NCBI RefSeq assembly: GCF_029852145.1 | Contig: NC_079970.1 | Coordinates: 10,907,662 to 10,971,661, forward strand | Source of the DNA: Microplitis mediator | Taxonomy: Eukaryota; Arthropoda; Insecta; Hymenoptera; Braconidae | Direction of reading: 5' to 3' | Length of the DNA: 64,000 nt | Program-made: the position numbers and the translations under genes | Shown here: piece after piece, positions 54,580 to 63,575 of the stretch | Layout of the letters: the number at the start of each line of letters is the position of its first letter | Numbering within the stretch: position 1 is the stretch's first letter | Notes under the pieces: model-generated | Told to the model about the DNA's origin: nothing | The model's database searches: none | Seen by the model: the letters and a program-made list of their open reading frames with translations, nothing else

Positions 54580-55360
54580 ATTATTTTCATAAACGGGGTC
54601 GACGAATATGTATTTGATTTATTATCAACAATTATCGAAGCGAAATTAGTAATGAATATATTTTACAAACGAGATATTATTTTTAGGATGTTTTCAATTG
54701 TAACTTGATCTAAGATTACTGATAGCGCTGAGGTACTATCTTAGAAAAAATTTTAATTAATTTTCATAAACATTTTTTTTAAATTCTGGCGCTTAAAACA
54801 AATATGCGCAGAACCAGTGCACATTTGATCTGCGCATGCGCGAGAAATAAAAATTTCCAAAGAAAGCACCGGGTCAGACTTGCTTCCTAAGACCTCAAAA
54901 CGTCGACATCTGATGAAAACTCGGTTTTCGAAAATCGGATCGAAACCAAGAACTTCCCGAATTTTCTATAATTTTCAATTTTCTTAGCGGGAAGTTGAAA
55001 ATTTAGACCATTGATTTTCTGATTGTAACTAATATTTATTTGAAATTCCAAATTTGTAGGTTCTTGACAAAAAAATCGGATATAGTTAAATTTTCGACGT
55101 CCTTACGAACTGCTGTAAGAGTTAATCTTTAAAAAAAAAAAAGTGCTATTAATTTTTTCGAATCGTGAGTTATATTCTTTTCGGATCTCAATTCTGTGAG
55201 TTTTTTGGCTAATGAACGTGAATACTTACAGTGTATAGAGCGTCTACGTTGAGAAAGAAATATGTATGTCAAACTTCAAGTTAATAGGACCTATAGTTCG
55301 GGGGATCTTGTGATGAGTGAGTGAGTCAGTGAGTGAGAGAGTAGGCCACTGGTATTTCAC

Positions 55361-55758
55361 TTATATCCCTGGCAGTTTTGAATCACCCTGGAAACGACCT
55401 GGAAACTCTCAGGGAGTGAAAACACGGTGGAATCACGGTGGATCCAGGGTGGTTACGCGGTGGGTTTGTGCCATTTTATCACCGTGTATACACGGTGGTT
55501 ACACGGTGTTCCCACGATGGTTACACGGTGTACCCACCGTGATCTCACGGTGTATTCACCGAGATTCCACGGTGTATCCACGGTGATTACGCGGTGTACG
55601 TGGAATCACGGTGGGTACACCGTGTAACCACCGTGGAATCAGGATGGGTACACTGTGTAACCACCGTGGAATCACGGTAATAAAATGAAAAAAAACCCAC
55701 CGTGATTCCACTGTGTTTCCAAAGTGTTTTCAGGGTGATTCAAAACCGCCAGGGATAT
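55361..55758. mobile_element. About 390-bp CCACGGTG-motif element, copy 1
   Basis: Ends ATATCCCTGGCAGTTTTGAA and CGCCAGGGATAT with TTCAAAAC before it are inverted repeats. The interior is a chain of CACGGTGGTTACACGGTG and CCACCGTGATT variants in both orientations, more than fifteen CACGGTG or CACCGTG words. The open frames 55317-55627 are repeats translated and not genes. Confidence 0.8.
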
Positions 55759-55774
55759 TATAACACAAAATAAG

Positions 55775-56030
55775 CCATTCTGCAGCCGAGATGGAAGGTA
55801 GATTTCTCACTCAATCAATTGGATAAGTTAGTTTCGTACATGAACATCTTGTGATACATGTTAGTGTGTAATAATGGTATGAAATTAGGCTCGTTTTCTA
55901 AGAGTAAGGGTAAAAATGGACGACTTTCTTTCTTGGAGAACTACAGATAGTTAATTTGACAAAACATCATATAGATAATATACCAAATGTAACCTTTACG
56001 CAAATAAATTATTGCTATTCCATAATCTAC
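55775..56030 (-). repeat. Fragment of the long repeat seen in the last Rfx intron
   Basis: GCCATTCTGCAGCCGAGATG, CTTGTGATACATGTTAGTG and GGCTCGTTTTCTAAGAGTAA are the reverse complement of the ends of copies 1 and 2 (about 42260-42395, 43790-43900, 46080-46290). Confidence 0.6.
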
Positions 56031-56195
56031 AAAGTTTACTTAATTTTTAAACGGTTACTCCCGTGAAAAATGATTCATATATGGCCATGTATGAATGCTC
56101 CATATACGGCCAGGTATAGAAATTGGCCAGCTATGGCCATGAATGACCATACATAGCTTGATACGGACATATATGACTTGATATGACTAGTATAG

Positions 56196-56854
56196 AAATT
56201 TTGGTTATACTTTAGAATACGAGACCCTTTATTTTAACTTGTAACTTTCACACAATCTTTATTTTTGTGTATAAGAAAGCTACCCGAGCGAATTTATTGT
56301 CGATGAAGTCGGATAAGCCACCATTTTGATGTTTACACCATGTACACACACGACACGTGCTCAAAATTCACTATACCTATGAATTAATTGATAAATTAAT
56401 TAACAAATTAATCACTAAATTTTGGGTTAACCTTGTTGTTAATTCACCAATAACAATCTTTAACGAATAAATTCATTAGACTCCGACCAATGTTAGGTTT
56501 CATCTCGGATGTGATGGTGGAATCGTCAGTGAGGCACCTCTATCACATCCTGCCTCAGACCTAACACTGAAGTTACCATAAAATTATAAATGGGTTGGAC
56601 CTATCATGCCACCGTCCATCGTACGGTTTAAATAAAATTAATTATTAAGTAAAAATTAAATTTTATTGAGTTATTGATTATCGATAAATCAACAACGCCA
56701 TCTAATGCACAAATTCCTAATTAATCATATCTATTCGTTTCCATCGGCAACTTAGATGTTCTGCGCTCGTTTTTATATGTTACAGTGAGACTTTTTCTGT
56801 ATATTATAAAATAATTGATGAGGTCTCGTATTTCAAAGTATAACCGAAATTTTA
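56196..56854. mobile_element. Inverted-repeat segment with ATTTTGGTTATACTTTAGAA ends
   Basis: AAATTTTGGTTATACTTTAG with ATACGAGACC at 56200 pairs with GGTCTCGTATTTCAAAGTAT at about 56821-56850. Inside, TGTTAGGTTTCATCTCGGAT (56492) and CAGACCTAACA (56565) form a second hairpin with an internal GATGTGATGG/CTATCACATC pair. Non-coding. Confidence 0.5.
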
Positions 56855-56997
56855 ACTAATTTAAAAAAAAAAAATTTTTTTTAATTATTTTGGCGACGCA
56901 GAGATTATCAGATATGCGAATAATTGAATCCCTCATCGAATTAGAAATTTTTAATTCAGAGAAAAAACGTTAGACTTACTAATGACCGCACCCGCTT

Positions 56998-57068
56998 CAG
57001 TAGGATTCGAACCCGGGACCTTTCGTACGAAAGACCGACTCTTTGACGACTAGGCTATGCAACGGACA
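56998..57068 (-). repeat. tRNA-derived SINE head
   Basis: The minus strand reads GTTGCATAGCCTAGTCGTCA (A box), TCGGTCTTTCGTACG, and GGGTTCGAATCC (B box). Box sequences and the TCGGTCT(T)TCG link resemble the copy at 49728-49815, so both probably come from one SINE family. No cloverleaf with a plausible anticodon forms. Confidence 0.6.
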
Positions 57069-57190
57069 GTTACAACGAAGTTTAGTTGTGCTACGTAAGA
57101 TTAAAAGAATATAATCACTTTCGAAAAAGCAAAATATAATCGTCAATATGCTGTTAGTGATATCAAAAGAATTTACTATTTTTTTACACT

Positions 57191-57391
57191 TCCTGGCTGT
57201 TTTGAATCACCCTGGAAACACCCTGGGAGTAGAAACACGGTAGAATCACGGTGGATCCACGATGGTTACACGTTGTACCCACCGTGATTCTACGGTGTAC
57301 CCACCGTGATTCTACGGTGTACCAACCGTGATTCCACGGTGTATCCACGGTGATTACGCGGTGCTTCCAGGGTGATTCAAAACCACCAGGG
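57191..57391. mobile_element. CCACGGTG-motif element, short copy 2
   Basis: TCCTGGCTGTTTTGAATCAC at 57191 and GATTCAAAACCACCAGGG ending at 57391 are inverted. The interior holds repeats of ACGGTGTACCCACCGTGATTC. It is about half the length of copies at 55361 and 60591, mainly through fewer repeat units. Confidence 0.8.
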
Positions 57392-57523
57392 CTACAACAT
57401 CCTGTTTATAAGTAATTGTAATAGTCAGCTCAAATTTTTCATATAAAAAATCTGTATATCTATATATGGCCATATATGGCTATGTATGAACTATATACGG
57501 CCATGCATGGCCATACGGGAGAG

Positions 57524-58689
57524 TGGGGCACAGCGGCCCCTCTTTGTCGAAAGATAGTCACTTAGTGTTGCGTAATCACAACTACATTCAAATTTGAATT
57601 TAGTTGCACTTCCGGCAAATAGAGGCAGCACCTACTGGGGCCTAGTGTGTGTCAATTCAAACTTGACTAGCGCAGTGCGGCGCATGCGCATAGAATTTTC
57701 CTGCCTCGTGACGAGAAGACCGACGCCATTATCTTTCGGTTTACGTATACTCATGTTACAACACGTGTTATATTAAATCTATTCATTTTGGGCTCATCAC
57801 GAGTAATTAAATGAATGTAATTAATTCAACGCATTTAGTGATCATAAAGCGTTATAAAAATACAACTATTTTTATAATTGCAATCATAAAAGCTCATTAA
57901 AAAATTAATAAGGAACTCAACTAAATCAGCGATCATCGACCACGAGGTTATTCATCGGGAAAGAAACAGGTGCATTTTTTAATAAATATTTACTCGTTAC
58001 CAGTGCTCAAATAATTAAAGGACTCAATATTACAATTAATTAATTATCATTATGCTCAAACCTTTAAATAAATTAAATGTTATATTTCGCTCAGTAGCCT
58101 CTGCAATCATGCTACCACGTGTTTAACAAATAACTTAAATTCAGTGCAATTTAATATGAGCTCATTAACTTCATTTAATTCAGTGATCATTATTATGAAA
58201 ACTCAATAATTAAATTATTATGTATCTAGTGTTATTTAGAAGTAGTAATTACCGTATTCAATAATTAACTTCGCTCGGTAACCTCTGATTTCATGTTACT
58301 TTTCATTCTGACATTTTTACAATCAAATCAGTGTTCAACTAAACTCAAATTAATTGCTTGAATTATTTAAATCAATTACTCGAGCTCAATTTGACAATTT
58401 GCATTCATTTAATTCCTTATTCATTGGCTTAGACAATTAACAGTATTAATCAATTAAATCAACGATTTAATTTGTAACCCAGTGATATTTTGTGCTGCTA
58501 CAAATAAAAAAATTGTTATATTTTTTAATATGCGTATTTTTCCAACATCCTAACCACCAACCAGTCCTGGCATGCATTAATTTTATTGTTATTACAACAC
58601 TTAGTCTATTTCCCGTCTTTCTTGTTTTTGATTAATTAAGTTGTTATAAATAAATTAGGTTGAGGTTAGATAATTAAATAATTCCATAA
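57524..58689. other. Unclassified sequence next to the BEL/Pao LTR
   Basis: TTCGCTCAGTAGCCTCTGCA at 58087 is repeated as TTCGCTCGGTAACCTCTGAT at 58272, each followed by ATCATG-like or TTTCATG sequence. The interval is otherwise AT-rich with no gene. It could be LTR or flanking repeat of another retroelement. An open frame at 57594-57776 has no motif. Confidence 0.3.
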
Positions 58690-59332
58690 TGTTGGGGATG
58701 ATATGAATGAATTTATTTTCCCAGAGGAGAAAAACTCAGATTGGCTGAGATAAAACCTCCGTGATTCATACACGATCGTGTGAATGTGATGTATGTGTGT
58801 ATGTATGTGTTATAATTACGTCTTTGAGTTAAGACGCAATAGGAGTGAGCTCAACCGCCGTTAATTGTTAGCGTAAGAACTAACTGATTTTTATTAATTG
58901 CTGGTGTGGGAACCAGTTATTGTGATGTAATTATCACAATGATAATTACTTGCGATTAATAATTGTTAATTGTGAAGCAAAAATGGCCGAGAGGCGCTAT
59001 GTTCAAAATGCGTATAATATTAGCAAAGGTAACCGTGTTCACAGGGAGACTGTATCGTTTGGAAGGCCCAGAGCTATTGGTTTGTGCCGGCAGCTCAGCC
59101 TCTCTCCGACTTGACGTCCGCGCATGAGCGGCGGCGATCGTTGTTTGATTTTGAGTCAGGGAGCTTGGGAGTCGAGTACGAGACCGTTGTTCTAGCCCTT
59201 TGCTAGAGCATCTACACAGATGATATATATGTGTGTGTATTTGAGCGCGTCGTTCGTACTCATTTAAATTTGTGTAAGCAATTTGATGTTAAATTCACGA
59301 AGCCCTTTCTGCGTTATGACGACAACTCAACA
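58690..59332 (-). mobile_element. 3' LTR of the minus-strand BEL/Pao element
   Basis: On the minus strand the LTR starts TGTTGAGTTGTCGTCATAAC directly after a polypurine tract (AACGGGGAGAGTG, + strand 59333-59345) and ends CATCCCCAACA at 58690, giving TG...CA ends with the inverted TGTTG/CAACA. Length about 643 bp. The matching 5' LTR is beyond the right edge, so the boundary is inferred from the tract and the TG/CA rule. Confidence 0.6.
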
Positions 59333-59712
59333 CACTCTCCCCGTTGCGAACAAGTGAGCAATGTACTGTGTAAATATGATGTTATACAATTCAATACATA
59401 ATACAATTTTACAAATTTAAGATTTTAACAATTGATTGGCAAAGGACATAGCAGAGTGACGTTTCGTTTAAACAGCCTTTGTGTAGTCCTGACTGATGCG
59501 ACTCGTGTGATTCCGTTATCGCCTGGATGAGTTTCGACAATCACCCCCAGCTGCCACCACATGCATGGTTGATTCTTGTTCATGAGAAGCACAATCTGGT
59601 TGGTTTTAATCTCACCCTGAGATGATTGCCATTTTTGACGGACTTGGAGCTCCCGGAGCTACTCCAAGTACCAGCGTTTCCAAAAATCTTGTCTGGTCTT
59701 GGCTATGAATTG

Positions 59713-59925
59713 CTAGACGCTAAGCCGATTATCTGGAACATCAGAAAAATCATTTTCAGGTAGCATGGTGAGAGGGCGTCCTATCAAAATGTGGGCAGGT
59801 GTCAAGGCAATAGGATCATTAGGATCACTAGATAAAGAGCATAAGGGGCGAGAATTGAGTATGGCTTCAATTTGTATAGTCAAAGAATTTAATTCCTCAA
59901 AGGTAAGGAGTTGGTCTTTTACCAC
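59713..59925 (-). pseudogene. BEL/Pao C-terminal pol region
   Basis: LLTFEELNSLTIQIEAILNS, then RPL, then DPIALTPAHILIGRPL is the conserved region after the integrase core in BEL/Pao pol (the part containing LTPxHFLxGRP). It is separated from the core by a stop near 59970. A further stop occurs at 59710. Confidence 0.85.
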
Positions 59926-60030
59926 TCGTTTGAAGTGGTGTTTGAATAATTTTCCTGCAGCCTCTCAAATGCCCCAAAAATGAGGAGATAAGGGAGGATT
60001 TAAATGCCAGTTAAAATTTTTTCGGACAGC

Positions 60031-60468
60031 TTAATCATTTACCTGGTCATGGTGAGATTTTGAGGTAAATAGGAGATAGAGTTCTCGTAGCTGATTGCTC
60101 GCGCCCACAAAATTAGTGCCATTAACAGAATATACATGAGAAGGAATACCTCGACGGCTAATAAATCGCCGAAAGGACCTCAAAAAACCGTCAGTAGTTA
60201 AGTTACTTGCGATCTCTAGGTGCACGGCTTTCGTGGCCAAGCAAATAAAAACATATCCATAAACTTTGATCTTATTCCGATTTCTTAATTTTCGTTCTTT
60301 GATGAATAAGGGTCCGAAATAATCCACACCTACGTGGGAGAAAGCGGCTGATTCAGTAACTCGAGCAGTTGGTAAATTTGCCATTTTCCCATGTAAAAAC
60401 GTGGGACGGTGTCGAATGCATTCGACACATCGTCGAACAATCCGCCGTACTTGATTTTTTCCATCCAA
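60031..60468 (-). pseudogene. BEL/Pao integrase core, damaged
   Basis: VRRCVECIRHRP closes the zinc-binding region (CxxC). FSHVGVDYFGPLFIKE carries the first catalytic Asp, followed by FICLATKAVHLEIASNLTTD. The second catalytic block reads YSVNGTNFVGA, where the family has an Asp before NGTNF; here it is Val, so the DDE triad is broken. A stop at the end of this frame (about 60031) precedes the third block. The integrase would have inserted element cDNA; this copy cannot. Confidence 0.9.
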
Positions 60469-60590
60469 TACCCAGAATCGGTGTCGGAGATTTGAGAGAG
60501 TACTTTGGATACCTGAATGATGTGAATTTTTATGTATTTCACGAATAATTAGGTCCGTAACATGATGATTAGAAGGTAATAAAATTGGAT
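60469..60590 (-). pseudogene. BEL/Pao integrase, zinc-binding N-terminal part
   Basis: In shifted minus-strand frames, LLPSNHHVTDLIIREIH and HHSGIQSTLSQISD are visible. These include the paired His of the HHCC motif whose cysteines lie at about 60440. The segment is cut on its upstream side by the MITE at 60591-60990. Confidence 0.65.
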
Positions 60591-60990
60591 CCCTCGCAGA
60601 TTTGAATCACGGTGGAAACACCGTGGAAGTGTAAACACCGTGGATCCACCGTGGTTACCCGGTGGGTTTGTTCCATTTCACCACCGGGTATACACAGTGT
60701 ATCCACTGTGATTACGCGGTGTATCTACGGTGATTCCACGGTGGCTTGACCACTGTGTATGCACGGTGTTTCCACTGTGATTACGCGGTGTATCCACTGT
60801 GATTCCACGGTGGCTTTGTGCTATTTCACCACCGTGATTCCACGGTGTATCCACCGCGTAATCGCAGTGGAAACACCGTGTCTACACAGTGGTCAAGCCA
60901 CCGTGGAATCACGGTGGATACACCGCGTTATCACAGTGGTAAAATGGAACAAACCCACCGTGTTTCCACCGTGATTCAAATCTGCGAGGG
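60591..60990. mobile_element. CCACGGTG-motif element, copy 3, inside the integrase region
   Basis: Ends CCCTCGCAGATTTGAATCAC and GTGATTCAAATCTGCGAGGG are perfect inverted repeats flanked by AT on both sides (part of the repeat or a 2-bp duplication). The interior is nearly palindromic and made of about twenty CCACGGTG, CACCGTG or close variants. It splits the BEL/Pao integrase reading frame between 60590 and 60991, which shows it is an insertion. Confidence 0.9.
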
Positions 60991-61161
60991 ATGTTTTTCA
61001 GTGAAGGAGATGGGTGCGTGTTTCAAACGCCCACCAACTCGCAACAGTCCGTGCTGATCGATGAATGGATTTAGACTTCGTAATCGTAGTTTTTTTGTCG
61101 TACCGGTTTCTTTAATTTGTTCAATTTCACAATGAAACTGTTCATTTTGAATTATAGATAA
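60991..61161 (-). pseudogene. BEL/Pao pol segment before the integrase
   Basis: LRLRSLNPFIDQHGLLRVGG, then RLKHAPISFTEKHPS, is the connection region before the integrase zinc finger in BEL/Pao pol (LxPFLDxxGLLRVGGRL). It is cut on the left by the MITE and on the right by the solo LTR. The apparent ORF start beyond 61161 is LTR sequence. Confidence 0.85.
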
Positions 61162-63571
61162 TGTTACGTCCAGATACGGACTTAATTTTATATTTATTTT
61201 AGTCCAAGCCAACGGCTTATAGACTGGGAATCTGTGAGGATGTTTGTCTGGGTTGAAGATTAATAAAACTTAAATTACAATTAATTATCTATATTGAGAC
61301 CCAAAAATATAACTTTACAAATACAAAATTTTACAAATAAAAATTCTAACACTATAACTTAAAATATTCTATGAAAATACTAAGTGGATAACGATCGACA
61401 CTAGAGTCTATGAGTTTGGGTTTGTCTGTATATTAGGTGGCTATCAGCCGACACTAGAGATTATGAGTTTGGGTTCGTTTGTATATTAGGTGGCTATCAG
61501 CCGACGCTAAGTAGTATGAATCTGAATGTATATATGAAGTCATTACCATGAGGGTAATTTCAATAACCGATTGAATATAAAATAATTTGACATATAATTA
61601 TATATAAAGTAACTTAAAAATTACAGTACCTGAGATCGCAGCTATTAGTTTGATTTATTACACTGAATTGACTGAGTAGAGATTACAAAAAGTACTCGCT
61701 AAATATTGAAGAGTTTAAATGAGGAAACACTTGCACGATAAATGAATGGACTTGAGTGTGTGGACACTTGCAAAATATTTGAATTAACTTTCAGTGTGAA
61801 GACACTTGAAATAAAAATTGAATTAATTTTCAGTGTGAGGACACTCGAAAATAAATAAATATAGTTGAATTAATTTTCAGTGTGAGGACACTCGAAAATA
61901 AAAAAAAAAAGGAAATTAGTGCTGAACTAATACGGAAAAAGTGTGAGGACACTTGTATTTTCCTTTCCTTAATCAACCGGAACTAAACTGAGCTGAGCCG
62001 AACTATCGAACTGTGAACTGACGAATTGTGTCGATTTTTGGTTTGACGACACTTTTTATAATCTCTTATCAGGTCTACTCGAAGTACTGTTTTTGGGGGA
62101 AAACTGTGTCCGATCGGAGCACAGTTCCTATGGGACCTTTCCCTTTCTCTATGATTTTCAACTTAGGAAAGTGGGAAGGGCATGCCCCTATGTGGACCTA
62201 TGTGCGTGCGCACTCACACATACACCCACATGTACCATATTTTATTTATAAAAATATAAAAATTTAAATATTTAAATTTGTTTATACTTATTGTTTAAAT
62301 TTATTTATAATAATATTATTCAAATTTATTTATAATAATATCATTAAAATTACCTATAATAATATTATTTAAATTCATTTATAATAATATTACTTAATTT
62401 ATTTATAACAATATTACTTAAATTTATCTATACTAATATTATTTAAATTTATTTATAAATTTATTTAATGTTATAATTATTAGCTTAAAATATCAATTTT
62501 AGTTAACGTTGATATTATTTAAATTGGCGTTGAGCCTATATTATTTAATTATTGTTATAGGTTTTATTTAACTTAAAAATTATTAATTTTGTTGGTCAAT
62601 TAAATCCTAATTTGAATTTAAGATAGGTGGCTAGCAGCCGACTCTATTTGTAATATTGAAAGTAAAAATTATATTTTCTATCTTAAATTTTAAATTATTC
62701 ATGACGTTTTTGTATGAATTTTTAATTATATTTTTAATTATTCTTTCAATTGAAGTGATAAATTGAATTATTCTTTTATTTATTTAAAAAGTCTATGTTG
62801 GACCATCTTAGAAATTATTATTGAATTATTAGTTATTCTTGTAATTGGAGTTGATGAGTTATATATTTAAATAATAATATTACGTGTAGAGATTATTTAT
62901 TTGATTATTAATTTTTCTTGTAGTTGAAATTGATGAGTTATACATTTGAATTTAGAGATTATTAATTTTTCTTGTAGTATATATTTGAGTTTCGTTTTTA
63001 AAAATTATTTATTGGATTGCTATTTATTATTTGAATATTTTCCTATTTTATTTATTCTTTTAAATTGTTTATTTAAATATATTTTTTTTTTTTCATTTGT
63101 TTTAAATTATTGAGTTTCAGTTAATGACCATTTCGTCATTAAAATTAGATTTTTCTATTTGTTTTGTGATGCCACGATGTCTCGACAAAGTGCACTTAAA
63201 GAGAAAGTAAGGGATTAAGATTATTTTATTTTTAGCTCAAAATTTATGTTCCACGTACACTTTTTGTTGATAAATATTTTTGTTTTCTACGAAAAGTGTT
63301 TCCAGATGGCCTTTGGGCCTTTACAATTGCCCGAGGGGTCATTAAGACTACGTTTAGGTGTTTGCTCTAGCATTTCAAAAAATGTCAAAGCAAACAAGTC
63401 TTAATCCCTTAAAAGCATTTTTACAACTACGTCATGCCTTATCAATAAAAATTATCAAAAATATAAAAGTAATTATAGAAAAAAATAAAATCTGGTCGTC
63501 GGCTCGATTTTCATCAATAAAACAAAATTAGTAATAAAAATATAACGTTCAGCATTTAGCTGGACGTAACA
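61162..63571. mobile_element. 2.4-kb solo LTR with ATAA target duplication
   Basis: It starts TGTTACGTCCAG and ends CTGGACGTAACA, with ATAA directly outside on both sides (61158-61161 and 63572-63575). The BEL/Pao frame resumes on each side. There is no internal coding region, so this is a solo LTR left by recombination, probably of a Ty3/Gypsy-like element (TG...CA, 4-bp duplication). It carries internal tandem repeats: GGTGGCTATCAGCCGACRCT (two at 61436 and 61487, one diverged at 62626), GTGTGAGGACACTTG-type units (61755-61950), and AATAATATTATTTAAATTTA units (62280-62460). Confidence 0.8.
61741..61955. repeat. Tandem repeat of CAGTGTGAGGACACTCGAAA
   Basis: Five or six units of about 45 bp, each with GTGTGAGGACACTTG or a close variant. 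It is part of the solo LTR. Confidence 0.8.
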
Positions 63572-63575
63572 ATAA

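Larger units (their letters stand above)
52699..54870. mobile_element. 2.17-kb TIR element inserted in the Helentron-like element
   Basis: The left arm GGTGCTTTCTTTGGAAATTT, TCTCGCGCATGCGCAGATCA to about 52840 and the right arm from about 54725 to AAATTTCCAAAGAAAGCACC are inverted repeats of about 140 bp with few differences. No transposase lies between them; the interior consists of further inserted elements (52843-53626 and 54120-54579) plus AT-rich sequence at 53640-54110. The arms are CpG-rich compared with the rest. Confidence 0.75.
51930..54998 (+). mobile_element. Helentron-like element split by a nest of insertions
   Basis: The start TCTGGGCAACGGTTGGCCCT at 51930, the GAGCTC palindrome zone, the direct repeats and a CACA/CGCG tract (52619-52662) are all present up to TCTTGAAAATGG at about 52697. 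The element resumes at 54873 with GTCAGACTTGCTTCCTAAGA and ends TTAGCGGGAAGTTGAAAAT at 54996. The reunited length is about 890 bp, in keeping with 9723-10556. Confidence 0.7.
56058..57522. mobile_element. TIR element with TATATGGCCATG motifs, hosting other insertions
   Basis: CTCCCGTGAAAAATGATTCA at 56058 and GGCCATACGGGAG ending at 57522 are terminal, with the motif TATGGCCATGTATG repeated in both orientations at 56078-56190 and 57455-57515. Between them lie an inverted-repeat segment (56196-56854), a SINE head (56998-57068) and a CCACGGTG element (57191-57391). Confidence 0.5.

Noticed and set aside
55317..55627. Two overlapping frames rich in Thr, Arg, Gly and His
   Set aside because: They translate the CCACGGTG repeat of the MITE at 55361-55758.
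56041..56190. TATGGCCATG repeats as a possible regulatory cluster
   Set aside because: The same motif in inverted order closes the other end at 57455-57515, so it is better explained as the subterminal repeats of a TIR element.
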